From Streptomyces sp. SID13031 (GTDB lineage: Bacteria > Actinomycetota > Actinomycetes > Propionibacteriales > Kribbellaceae), in assembly GCF_010548305.1 (NCBI RefSeq), contig NZ_JAAGLV010000012.1:238748-302747 (forward strand): a stretch of 64,000 nt of DNA, written 5' to 3'. The notes below the pieces were generated by a model that worked only from the letters and a program-made list of their open reading frames with translations, was not told the DNA's origin and did no database searches. A program made the position numbers and the translations under genes. Shown here piece by piece: positions 52,185-60,034 of this stretch (position 1 is the stretch's first letter; every line of letters starts with the position of its first letter).

Positions 52185-53276
52185 ATGTCCGAGGCCGTAT
52201 TGCTGATCGGGACCAAGAAGGGGCTCTGGATCGGCCGGAGCGACACCGAGCGCCGCGAGTGGACGCTCGACGGACCGCAGTTCGAGATGCAGGGTGTCTA
52301 CTCGGTCGGCATCGACACCCGCGGCGATCGGCCGCGGCTCTTCGCGGGTGGCACCAGTGAGCACTGGGGCCCGGCCGTCTTCCACTCCGACGACCTCGGC
52401 CAGACCTGGGACGAGCCGCCGGAGGGCTCGATCGGCTTCCCGGCCGGCGCCGAGGCGTCACTGGAGCGCGTCTGGCAGATCCAGCCGGCGCCCGAGGAGC
52501 AGCCCGGAGTCGTGTACGCCGGTGCGCAGCCGTCCTCGCTCTGGAGGTCGACGGATGGGGGAGTCCGTTTCGAGTTGGTCCGCGGGCTGTGGGACCACCC
52601 GCACCGCAAGGACTGGGGCGCCGGCTTCGGCGGCCAGGCGATCCACACCGTGCTCCCGCACCCCACCGATCCACAACGGATGAGCGTGGCGATGTCGACC
52701 GGCGGGGTCTACCAGACCACGGACGGCGGCGACTCCTGGGAGCCGGCGAACCACGGCATCAAGGCGCACTTCATGCCCGACCCGGATCCGGAGTTCGGCC
52801 AGTGCGTCCACAAGCTGGCGGGGCATCCCGGCGTACCGGAGCGGCTGTTCGCCCAGAACCACCATGGCGTCTACCGGTCCGACGACGGCGGCGCAATCTG
52901 GAAGTCGATCGCGGACGGCCTGCCCTCGGACTTCGGCTTCCCGATCGTGGTGCACCCGCACGAGCCGGCGACCGTGTACGTCTTCCCGCTGATCGCCGAC
53001 GGGAACCGGATCCCCACCGACGCGAAATGCCGCGTCTACCGGTCCCGCGACGCCGGGGCGACCTGGGAGGCGCTCACGAACGGTCTGCCCGACGTCCCGT
53101 CATACGCGCCCGTACTGCGAGACGCTCTGTGCGTGGACCAGGCGGATCCCGCAGGGGTTTATGTCGGCACCCGTGACGGCTGCGTCTATGCGAGCGCCGA
53201 TGCGGGCGATACCTGGACCGAGGTGGCGCGCCATCTCCCCGACGTACTGACCGTGCGCGCCGCGGTACTCGGCTGA
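52185..53276 (+). CDS. BNR-repeat beta-propeller (sialidase-like) protein
   Basis: The 363-residue protein consists of sialidase-type Asp-box repeats (for example FHSDDLGQTWDE, YQTTDGGDSWEP, YRSDDGGAIWKS, YRSRDAGATWEA, YASADAGDTWTE), which form a beta-propeller. The fold is shared by glycosidases, sortilin-like receptors and photosystem assembly factors, so a sugar-cleaving role is not proven; no catalytic Arg triad is evident to me. No signal peptide is seen. It is coupled by TGATG to a MoaD-like protein. GGAGGAGG precedes the ATG. Confidence 0.82.
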   Translation: MSEAVLLIGTKKGLWIGRSDTERREWTLDGPQFEMQGVYSVGIDTRGDRPRLFAGGTSEHWGPAVFHSDDLGQTWDEPPEGSIGFPAGAEASLERVWQIQPAPEEQPGVVYAGAQPSSLWRSTDGGVRFELVRGLWDHPHRKDWGAGFGGQAIHTVLPHPTDPQRMSVAMSTGGVYQTTDGGDSWEPANHGIKAHFMPDPDPEFGQCVHKLAGHPGVPERLFAQNHHGVYRSDDGGAIWKSIADGLPSDFGFPIVVHPHEPATVYVFPLIADGNRIPTDAKCRVYRSRDAGATWEALTNGLPDVPSYAPVLRDALCVDQADPAGVYVGTRDGCVYASADAGDTWTEVARHLPDVLTVRAAVLG

Positions 53277-53560
53277 TGGCCGTGGCGGTGAAGCTCCCGG
53301 CGGTGCTGAGACCGTTCGCCGGGGGAGCGGAGCAGGTGCAGGTCGAGGTCTCCGGCGACGCCACCGTCGGGTCGGTCTTCGCCGCGCTGGAGGCGGAGCA
53401 TCCCGCCCTGCGCCGTCGCCTTACCGACGACCAGGGCGCTCTCCGCCGCCACGTCAACGTCTTCCTGGGCAGCGACAACGTCCGCGACCTGAACGCCCTC
53501 GACACCCCACTGTCCGACGGCGACGAACTCCTGATCCTCCCGAGCGTCGCAGGCGGCTGA
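53276..53560 (+). CDS. MoaD/ThiS-family ubiquitin-like protein
   Basis: The 94-residue protein has a beta-grasp pattern (VKLPAVLRPFAGG, VQVEVSGDATVGSVFAALEAEHPALRRRL, LSDGDELLILPSVAGG) and ends in Gly-Gly, the tail needed for adenylation and sulfur transfer or protein attachment. Molybdopterin or thiamine genes are absent nearby. Its start overlaps the BNR-protein stop, so it probably serves that partner. Function unknown. Confidence 0.85.
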   Translation: MAVAVKLPAVLRPFAGGAEQVQVEVSGDATVGSVFAALEAEHPALRRRLTDDQGALRRHVNVFLGSDNVRDLNALDTPLSDGDELLILPSVAGG

Positions 53561-53589
53561 CCTGGTCCGAAGACCGCCCGGCGCAGGTG

Positions 53590-53622
53590 GGTGGCGCCAT
53601 CCAGGCACGTTGGATGGCCACC
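53590..53622. terminator. Terminator between convergent genes
   Basis: GCCATCCA at 53596-53603 pairs with TGGATGGC at 53611-53618, extended by GGTGG and CCACC on the outside with a bulge, between the stops of moaD-like and CHAP-like genes. Confidence 0.65.
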
Positions 53623-53629
53623 TAGCGAA

Positions 53630-54049
53630 TTACTGCGCGGCTACCCAGCCGTAAATGTTGCCAGGACGGCCGGCGGCCTTGGCGCGGGTCGGGTCGAACG
53701 GGCCGAACTTCCGTACTGCGTTGCTCGCATTGCCTTCCACGGTGGTGATCTTGCCGTTGCCGACAGCAACCACTACGCCGGTGTGCACGCTGGTACTCGT
53801 GTTCTGCGGACCGGTGCCGTAGAGCACGATGTCGCCGGGTTGCACGCCGGTGTTGGTGGAGTGAGCCCGGCCTTTGCCGCGACCCCACGTGTAGATGTCA
53901 CCGGTGAAGCCGTAGTTGGGGATGGTGATGTCAGCGACGGCAGTGGGAGCAGGAGCAGCCGGTACTGCGGCCGCGGTGACCGAGCCGGCGGAGAGCAGAG
54001 CGCTGCCCAGCAACAGGGCAGGGGCGAGCTTCTTCAAAGAGGGGCGCAT
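53630..54049 (-). CDS. Secreted CHAP-like protein lacking cysteine
   Basis: The 139-residue protein has a Sec signal peptide (about residues 1-34) and a short domain with GVQPGDIVLYG, TSVHTGVVVAVGNGKITTVEGNAS, the His and Asn region of CHAP amidases/endopeptidases. However the protein contains no Cys at all, so the catalytic Cys of CHAP enzymes is missing; it may be a non-catalytic peptidoglycan binder or a reduced relative. AAGGAG lies upstream of ATG 54049 and a SigA-like promoter at 54145-54173. Confidence 0.75.
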   Translation of the reverse strand: MRPSLKKLAPALLLGSALLSAGSVTAAAVPAAPAPTAVADITIPNYGFTGDIYTWGRGKGRAHSTNTGVQPGDIVLYGTGPQNTSTSVHTGVVVAVGNGKITTVEGNASNAVRKFGPFDPTRAKAAGRPGNIYGWVAAQ

Positions 54050-54144
54050 CGAGAGACTCCTTCTGTGGTGTGTAGGAACACACGCCACCCCCCAGGGCCC
54101 GCCTCACAGCGGCGTGAACTGCTCGGCCCGCACAGCCTGTTGCA

Positions 54145-54173
54145 TAGTTACCAACAAAAGCAACTCGTGGTAA
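54145..54173 (-). promoter_or_regulatory. Candidate promoter of the CHAP-like gene
   Basis: On the minus strand TTACCA (54168-54173), a 17-nt spacer and TAACTA (54145-54150) form a vegetative-type promoter, giving about a 90-nt leader before ATG 54049. The region is A+T-rich compared with the rest. Confidence 0.5.
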
Positions 54174-54303
54174 TTCTTTAACTACGGAATGTGGGTCCTG
54201 CTGTTCTCGGCCGGAGAGCAACCCCGGGCGTCGGTTGTGGCGACCTTGGACACCTTGCGGTGGGTCAGGACAAGGCAGGCTTTGTTCACGGCCGCCGTTT
54301 CCT

Positions 54304-54332
54304 GTCCGAGCCCACCAGTGGTGGGCTCGGAC
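54304..54332. terminator. Strong GC hairpin upstream of ilvD
   Basis: GTCCGAGCCCACC (54304-54316) and GGTGGGCTCGGAC (54320-54332) form a perfect 13-bp stem with a 3-nt loop. It sits between divergent promoters about 95 bp before the ilvD TSS. It might insulate ilvD from read-through; no gene is seen between 54174 and 54426. Confidence 0.55.
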
Positions 54333-54426
54333 CCAGGGTCGGCTGCTGGGCGGGGTTGGCTGTTCGGCGGCGGCGGGTGGCGTAGTACTGGGTAGGGGGT
54401 CGGGAGTCTTGTCCGGGGTTCGCTCT

Positions 54427-54432
54427 TACAGT
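54427..54432 (+). promoter_or_regulatory. ilvD -10 box (leaderless)
   Basis: TACAGT lies exactly 7 nt before the ilvD ATG, placing the expected transcription start at the ATG itself. Confidence 0.6.
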
Positions 54433-54439
54433 GAGCGGT

Positions 54440-56119
54440 ATGTCGAACACGCCTGATATCAAGCCGCGGAGCCGGACGGTCACCGATGGGCTGGAGGCGA
54501 CGGCCTCGCGGGGGATGTTGCGGGCCGTCGGGATGGGGGACGACGACTGGGTGAAGCCGCAGATCGGGGTGGCGTCGAGCTGGAACGAGATCACGCCGTG
54601 CAACCTGTCGCTGGACCGGCTTGCGAAGGCGGTCAAGGACGGTGTTCATGCCGCCAAGGGGTACCCGCTCGAGTTCGGCACGATCAGCGTGTCCGACGGG
54701 ATCTCGATGGGCCACGTCGGCATGCACTACTCGCTGGTCAGCCGGGAGATCATCGCCGACTCGGTCGAGACGGTGATGGAGGCCGAGCGGCTCGACGGCT
54801 CGGTCCTGCTGGCCGGCTGTGACAAGTCGCTGCCCGGCATGCTGATGGCTGCCGCGCGGCTCGACCTGGCATCAGTCTTCCTGTACGCCGGGTCGATCAT
54901 GCCGGGCAAGCTCGGCGACAAGGACGTCACCATCATCGACGCGTTCGAGGCCGTCGGGGCCTGCGTGCGCGGCTTGATCACCCGCGAAGAGGTCGACGCC
55001 GTCGAGCGCGCGATCTGCCCGGGTGAGGGCGCCTGCGGTGGCATGTACACGGCGAACACGATGGCGTCCGCGGCCGAAGCGCTCGGGATGTCGCTGCCCG
55101 GTTCGGCGGCGCCGCCCGCGGTCGACCGGCGGCGGGACGGCTTCGCGCGGAAGTCCGGTGAGGCGGTGGTCAACCTGCTGACGAAGGGCATCACGGCCCG
55201 CCAGATCCTCACCAAAGAGGCGTTCGAGAACGCGATCGCCGTCGTGATGGCGCTCGGCGGCTCGACCAACGCGGTCCTGCACCTGCTCGCGATCGCCCGC
55301 GAGGCCGAGGTCGACCTGACCCTCGACGACTTCAACCGGGTCGGCGACAAGGTCCCGCACCTGGGCGACCTGAAGCCGTTCGGCCGCTACGTGATGACCG
55401 ATGTCGACCGCGTCGGTGGCATCCCGGTCGTCATGCGTGCGTTGCTCGACGCAGGGCTGCTGCACGGCGATTGCCTGACGGTGACCGGCAAGACGATGGC
55501 CGAGAACCTCGCCGACATCGCCCCGCCGGACGTCGACGGAACGATCATCCGTGCGCTGGACAAGCCGATCCACGGCACCGGCGGCATCACCATCCTCAAG
55601 GGCAGCCTCGCCCCGGATGGCGCCGTGGTGAAAAGTGCTGGTTTCGATGAAGACGTCTTCGAAGGTACTGCGCGTGTGTTCGACGGCGAGCGAGGCGCGA
55701 TGGATGCCGTCGGGGAACTGAAGGCCGGCGATGTCGTGGTGATCCGCTACGAAGGGCCGAAGGGTGGTCCGGGGATGCGCGAGATGCTCGCCGTCACCGG
55801 CGCGATCAAGGGCGCCGGCCTCGGCAAGGACGTGCTCCTGCTGACCGACGGACGGTTCTCCGGCGGTACGACGGGATTGTGCGTCGGCCATGTCGCGCCC
55901 GAGGCTGTCGACGGTGGCCCGATCGCGTTCGTCCGGGACGGCGACCGGATCACGCTGGACGTCAAGAACCGCACCCTCGACCTGCACGTCGAGGCCGACG
56001 AACTCCAAAGACGTGCCAAAGGCTGGACCCCGAAGGAGCCCGCGATCACCAGGGGCGTGCTCGGCAAGTACCGGCGTCTCGTCACCTCCGCCTCCCAGGG
56101 CGCCGTGTGCATCTCCTAA
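54440..56119 (+). CDS. ilvD: Dihydroxy-acid dehydratase
   Basis: IlvD dehydrates 2,3-dihydroxy-isovalerate and -methylvalerate, the third common step of Val/Ile synthesis, with an iron-sulfur cluster. The 559-residue protein has the signatures LLAGCDKSLPG, CPGEGACGGMYTANTM, MALGGSTNAVLHL and TDGRFSGGTTG. The ATG at 54440 follows TACAGT by 7 nt. It lies upstream of ilvBNC in the same direction, but a hairpin and separate leader show ilvB has its own promoter. Confidence 0.96.
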   Translation: MSNTPDIKPRSRTVTDGLEATASRGMLRAVGMGDDDWVKPQIGVASSWNEITPCNLSLDRLAKAVKDGVHAAKGYPLEFGTISVSDGISMGHVGMHYSLVSREIIADSVETVMEAERLDGSVLLAGCDKSLPGMLMAAARLDLASVFLYAGSIMPGKLGDKDVTIIDAFEAVGACVRGLITREEVDAVERAICPGEGACGGMYTANTMASAAEALGMSLPGSAAPPAVDRRRDGFARKSGEAVVNLLTKGITARQILTKEAFENAIAVVMALGGSTNAVLHLLAIAREAEVDLTLDDFNRVGDKVPHLGDLKPFGRYVMTDVDRVGGIPVVMRALLDAGLLHGDCLTVTGKTMAENLADIAPPDVDGTIIRALDKPIHGTGGITILKGSLAPDGAVVKSAGFDEDVFEGTARVFDGERGAMDAVGELKAGDVVVIRYEGPKGGPGMREMLAVTGAIKGAGLGKDVLLLTDGRFSGGTTGLCVGHVAPEAVDGGPIAFVRDGDRITLDVKNRTLDLHVEADELQRRAKGWTPKEPAITRGVLGKYRRLVTSASQGAVCIS

Positions 56120-56140
56120 ACTGACCTAAACGTAAGACGA

Positions 56141-56161
56141 CCATCTCAGCTAATGAGATGG
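56141..56161 (+). terminator. Small hairpin between ilvD and the ilvB leader
   Basis: CCATCTCA pairs with TGAGATGG around GCTAA. It could end ilvD transcription or be part of the ilvB leader RNA. Confidence 0.4.
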
Positions 56162-56210
56162 AATCGTGTCAGGCTTGACCGGATCGAGAGGAGTCGGCGA
56201 AGGTGACTGC

Positions 56211-56252
56211 ATGCGATCGATTCTTCTCGTACTTGTGCGGCGCGCCGACTGA
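56211..56252 (+). CDS. ilvB leader peptide
   Basis: A 13-codon frame encodes MRSILLVLVRRAD. Six of its residues are Ile, Leu or Val in an unbroken run (I-L-L-V-L-V), the composition expected of a branched-chain amino acid attenuation peptide. GAAGG lies upstream and an intrinsic terminator follows 20 bp after its stop. Ribosome stalling at these codons when charged tRNAs are short would let transcription continue into ilvB. Confidence 0.85.
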   Translation: MRSILLVLVRRAD

Positions 56253-56272
56253 CGCGACCTTCGAGTCGAGCG

Positions 56273-56311
56273 CGCCCCCTCAGCCCACCCGGCGGAGGGG
56301 GCGTTTGCTTT
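56273..56311 (+). terminator. ilvB attenuator terminator
   Basis: CGCCCCCTC at 56273-56281 pairs with GAGGGGGCG at 56295-56303, followed by TTTGCTTTTG. The position between a branched-chain leader peptide and ilvB identifies it as the attenuator. Confidence 0.85.
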
Positions 56312-56369
56312 TGTGTAGCAGCAGCAGTCTTTTGTGGAGCAGAAGCAGTGACGACCAAGGGAAGGCACC

Positions 56370-58118
56370 ATGAGTGAGCAGCTGACCGGGGCACAGGCTC
56401 TGATCCGCGCACTGGAACATGCCGGAGTGGACACCGTCTTCGGCATCCCGGGCGGCGCGATCCTCCCGGCGTACGACCCGATGCTCGACTCGACCCAGAT
56501 CCGCCACATCCTGGTACGTCACGAGCAGGGCGCCGGCCACGCCGCCCAGGGTTACGCCTCGGCGACCGGCAAGACCGGCGTCTGCATGGCGACCTCCGGC
56601 CCGGGCGCGACCAACCTGGTGACGCCGATCGCCGACGCGTACATGGACTCGGTGCCGCTGGTGGCGATCACCGGGCAGGTCGCGAGCGCGTCGATCGGCA
56701 CCGACGCCTTCCAGGAGGCGGACATCCGCGGCATCACGATGCCGATCACCAAGCACAACTTTCTCGTCAACGACCCGAACGACATCGCCAGTACGATCGC
56801 CGAGGCCTTCCACATCGCCTCGACCGGTCGCCCCGGCCCGGTACTGGTCGACGTCACCAAGGACGCGATGCAGGCCATGGTCGACTTCCGCTGGCCGACC
56901 GAGCTCTCGCTGCCCGGCTACCGCCCGGTGACCCGCCCGCACCCCAAGCAGGTGCGCGAGGCGGCCCGGCTGATCGCCGCCGCCGAGAAGCCGGTCCTGT
57001 ACGTCGGCGGTGGCGTGATCCGCGCTAAGGCGCACGCCGAGCTGAAGGACCTCGCCGAGCAGCACGGCATCCCGGTCGTCACCACGCTGATGGCGCGGGG
57101 CGCGTTGCCCGACTCGCACGAGCTGCACTTCGGGATGCCGGGGATGCACGGCACAGTCTCGGCCGTCGGCGCGCTCCAGCGTTCTGACCTGCTGATCTGT
57201 CTGGGCGCGCGGTTCGACGACCGGGTGACCGGCAAGCTGAGCTCGTTCGCCCCCGAGGCCAAGGTCATCCACGCGGATATCGACCCGGCCGAGATCGGCA
57301 AGAACCGGCACGCCGACGTTCCGATCGTGGGTGACTGCAAAGAGGTCATCGTCGATCTGATCGCCGCGCTGAACAGTGAGATCGCGAGCAACGGCAGGTC
57401 GCCGGACTACTCGGCCTGGCGCGGCCTGCTCGACTCGGTCAAGGCGAAGTACCCGGTCGGCTTCGACGAGCCGGAGGACGGCAGCCTGTCGCCGCAGCAC
57501 GTGATCCAGCGGATCGGCCAGATCGCCGGCCCGGACGCGATCTACACCAGCGGCGTCGGCCAGCACCAGATGTGGGCCGCGCACTACCTGCCGTTCGAGA
57601 AGCCGTTGCACTGGCTCAACTCCGGTGGCCTCGGCACCATGGGGTACTCCGTGCCCGCGGCGATGGGCGCGAAGGTCGCCCGGCCGGACAAGACGGTCTG
57701 GGCGATCGACGGTGACGGCTGTTTCCAGATGACGAACCAGGAGCTGGTCACCTGCGCGCTGGAGGGCATCCCGATCAAGGTTGCCGTGATCAACAACCAG
57801 TCGCTGGGCATGGTTCGCCAGTGGCAGACGATGTTCTACGACAAGCGCTACTCCAACACCGACCTGCACTCGGCCCGGATCCCCGACTTCGCCAAGCTGG
57901 CCGAGGCGATGGGCTGCGTCGGACTGCGCTGCTCCGACAAGGAGTCCGTCGACGCCACCATCGACAAGGCGATGTCGGTCACCGACCAGCCCGTCGTGGT
58001 CGACTTCGTCGTGCACCGCGACGCGATGGTCTGGCCGATGGTCGCGGCCGGCGCCAGCAACGACGATATCCAGATCGCCCGCGACATGGCGCCGAAGTGG
58101 GATGAGGAGGAGCGGTAG
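56370..58118 (+). CDS. ilvB: Acetolactate synthase large subunit
   Basis: IlvB condenses pyruvate (or pyruvate with 2-oxobutyrate) using ThDP, FAD and Mg. The 582-residue protein has Glu52 in RHEQGAGHAAQGYA, the FAD region GMPGMHGTVSAVGAL, and the ThDP motif GDGCFQMTNQEL. The small subunit gene starts directly after its stop. Expression is probably controlled by the leader-peptide attenuator upstream. Confidence 0.97.
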   Translation: MSEQLTGAQALIRALEHAGVDTVFGIPGGAILPAYDPMLDSTQIRHILVRHEQGAGHAAQGYASATGKTGVCMATSGPGATNLVTPIADAYMDSVPLVAITGQVASASIGTDAFQEADIRGITMPITKHNFLVNDPNDIASTIAEAFHIASTGRPGPVLVDVTKDAMQAMVDFRWPTELSLPGYRPVTRPHPKQVREAARLIAAAEKPVLYVGGGVIRAKAHAELKDLAEQHGIPVVTTLMARGALPDSHELHFGMPGMHGTVSAVGALQRSDLLICLGARFDDRVTGKLSSFAPEAKVIHADIDPAEIGKNRHADVPIVGDCKEVIVDLIAALNSEIASNGRSPDYSAWRGLLDSVKAKYPVGFDEPEDGSLSPQHVIQRIGQIAGPDAIYTSGVGQHQMWAAHYLPFEKPLHWLNSGGLGTMGYSVPAAMGAKVARPDKTVWAIDGDGCFQMTNQELVTCALEGIPIKVAVINNQSLGMVRQWQTMFYDKRYSNTDLHSARIPDFAKLAEAMGCVGLRCSDKESVDATIDKAMSVTDQPVVVDFVVHRDAMVWPMVAAGASNDDIQIARDMAPKWDEEER

Positions 58119-58799
58119 ATGTCCAAGCACACACTTTCGATCCTGGTCGAGAACAAGCACGGCGTGCTGGCCCGGGTGGCGGCGCTGATCTCGCGGCGCG
58201 GGTTCAACATCGACTCCCTGGCCGTCGGGCCGACCGAGCACCCCGAGGTCTCCCGGATGACCATCGCGGTCAGCGTGGACGAGCAGCCTTTGGAGCAGAT
58301 CACCAAGCAGCTCAACAAGCTGATCAACGTGATCAAGATCGTCGAACTGGACCCGACCGCGACCGTGCAGCGTGAACTGCTGCTGGTCAAGGTGAAAGCG
58401 GACACTCTGAGCAGGGGGCAGGTGCTGGAGACCGTCCAGCTGTTCCGTGCGAAGGTGGTGGACGTTACTCCGGACGCGATCACCATCGAGGCCACCGGCA
58501 ACCCCGAGAAGCTCGAAGCCATGCTCCGGGTGCTGGAACCCTTCGGCGTCCGCGAGCTGGTCCAGTCCGGCATGGTCGCGATCGGCCGGGGGAGCCGCTC
58601 CATCTCCGACCGCACCCTGCGCCCGGTCCCGGTGCCGCCGCCACACGTAGCCACCGGATCGCCGACCTTGCAGGCCCGCCCGGCGGGGTCGGAGACCAGC
58701 ACCCCCAGTACTGCGAACAGCACCCCGAGCACCTCACCGCACCACCCGGTACCGGCGCCCCCTCCGGGTCATCGCCCAGCCCCGGCCCGCCAGGCCTGA
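58119..58799 (+). CDS. ilvN: Acetolactate synthase small subunit with C-terminal extension
   Basis: The first 165 residues are the normal regulatory subunit: an ACT domain (HTLSILVENKHGVLARVAALISRRGFNIDSLAVGPTE) that binds valine, then the second ALS_ss domain ending in SGMVAIGRG. About 55 further residues rich in Pro, Ser and Thr (PVPVPPPHVATGSP onward) extend beyond the usual end. The extension is in the same frame with no stop, so it is either translated or a read-through of a lost stop. Confidence 0.95.
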   Translation: MSKHTLSILVENKHGVLARVAALISRRGFNIDSLAVGPTEHPEVSRMTIAVSVDEQPLEQITKQLNKLINVIKIVELDPTATVQRELLLVKVKADTLSRGQVLETVQLFRAKVVDVTPDAITIEATGNPEKLEAMLRVLEPFGVRELVQSGMVAIGRGSRSISDRTLRPVPVPPPHVATGSPTLQARPAGSETSTPSTANSTPSTSPHHPVPAPPPGHRPAPARQA

Positions 58800-58875
58800 A
58801 CGGAACCAGTCCGGCGGGCGCCGACGTACAGACGTAGCGACCCCTCATCCAAGAAATCAAGGAGACGAGCTCCAA

Positions 58876-59907
58876 GTGGCAGCAGAAATGTTCTATGACG
58901 ACAACGCCGACCTGTCGGTGATCCAGGGCCGCAACGTGGCCGTGCTCGGCTTCGGCAGCCAGGGCCACGCCCACGCGCTGTCCCTGCGCGACTCCGGCGT
59001 CGACGTCCGGGTCGGCCTGCCGGAGGGCTCGAAGAGCCGCGCCAAGGCGGAGGCCCAGGGCCTGCGCGTGCTGACCCCGTTCGAGGCGTGCGAGGAGGCC
59101 GACGTCATCGTCGTCCTCGCCCCGGACCCGGCCCAGCGGTCCCTCTACAAGGAGGCCATCGAGCCGAACCTGGTCGACGGCGACGCGCTCGTCTTCGGGC
59201 ACGGCTTCAACATCCGGTTCGGCTACATCAAGCCCCCGGCCGGCGTCGACGTCTTCATGGTCGCTCCGAAGGGACCGGGACACCTGGTCCGTCGTGAGTT
59301 CTCCGAGGGCCGCGGCGTACCGGTGCTCGTCGCCGTCGAGCAGAACCCGACCGGCAAGGCCTGGGACCTCGCGCTGTCCTACGCCAAGGGCATCGGCGGC
59401 CTGCGGGCCGGCGGCATCAAGACCACCTTCACCGAGGAGACCGAGACCGACCTGTTCGGTGAGCAGGCCGTCCTCTGTGGTGGCGTCTCGCAGCTGATCC
59501 AGTCCGGCTTCGAGGTGCTCACCGAGGCCGGCTACCAGCCCGAGGTCGCGTACTTCGAGTGCCTGCACGAGCTCAAGCTGATCGTCGACCTGATCTACGA
59601 AGGCGGTATCGCCAAGCAGCGCTGGTCCGTCTCCGACACCGCCGAGTACGGCGACTACGTGTCGGGCCCGCGGATCATCGACGCGTCGGTGAAGCAGCGG
59701 ATGGTGGAGGTGCTCGCCGACATCACCGACGGCACCTTCGCGGCGCGCTTCATCGCCGACCAGGACGCCGGCGCGCCGGAGTTCGCCGAGTTCCGCAAGA
59801 AGAGCGCCGAGCACCCGATCGAGGCCGTGGGCAAGGAGCTCCGCGGGCTGATGGCGTGGGTCAAGTCGCACGACGACGACTACGTCGAGGGCAGCGCTGC
59901 CCGCTGA
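58876..59907 (+). CDS. ilvC: Ketol-acid reductoisomerase
   Basis: IlvC isomerises and reduces acetolactate or acetohydroxybutyrate with NADPH. The 343-residue class I enzyme shows the dinucleotide loop VAVLGFGSQGHAHALSLRDSGVDV, APKGPGHLVRREF and metal ligands in TETDLFGEQAVLCGG and FECLHELKLIVDLIYEGG. GTG 58876 gives the family start MAAEMFYDD, with AAGGAG 12 nt upstream. A terminator hairpin follows. Confidence 0.96.
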   Translation: MAAEMFYDDNADLSVIQGRNVAVLGFGSQGHAHALSLRDSGVDVRVGLPEGSKSRAKAEAQGLRVLTPFEACEEADVIVVLAPDPAQRSLYKEAIEPNLVDGDALVFGHGFNIRFGYIKPPAGVDVFMVAPKGPGHLVRREFSEGRGVPVLVAVEQNPTGKAWDLALSYAKGIGGLRAGGIKTTFTEETETDLFGEQAVLCGGVSQLIQSGFEVLTEAGYQPEVAYFECLHELKLIVDLIYEGGIAKQRWSVSDTAEYGDYVSGPRIIDASVKQRMVEVLADITDGTFAARFIADQDAGAPEFAEFRKKSAEHPIEAVGKELRGLMAWVKSHDDDYVEGSAAR

Positions 59908-59929
59908 TCTCCGGTACTTCGTAGTACGG

Positions 59930-59965
59930 CGACGCCCGGCTCACCTCACAGGTGGCCGGGCGTCG
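59930..59965 (+). terminator. Terminator after ilvC
   Basis: CGACGCCCGGC at 59930-59940 and GCCGGGCGTCG at 59955-59965 form an 11-bp stem whose loop contains CACCTCACAGGTG, itself able to pair. Confidence 0.85.
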
Positions 59966-60034
59966 CGCTGGTGGCACAGTTGTTTGACACAATCGGTCAC
60001 GCAACGGCCGAAGCGGGTGAGCAGGGGGTAGTCG

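Noticed and set aside
53960..54185. c-di-AMP (ydaO) riboswitch ahead of the CHAP-like gene
   Set aside because: Such riboswitches often precede actinobacterial cell-wall hydrolases, but the leader lacks the conserved core sequences.
54189..54395. Plus-strand frame starting MWVLLFSAGEQPRASVV
   Set aside because: It overlaps a strong hairpin and has no ribosome site or family similarity; the end is low complexity.
56280..58646. Long minus-strand frame opposite ilvBN
   Set aside because: Shadow of ilvB codon bias; Arg/His/Asp-rich and without any domain.
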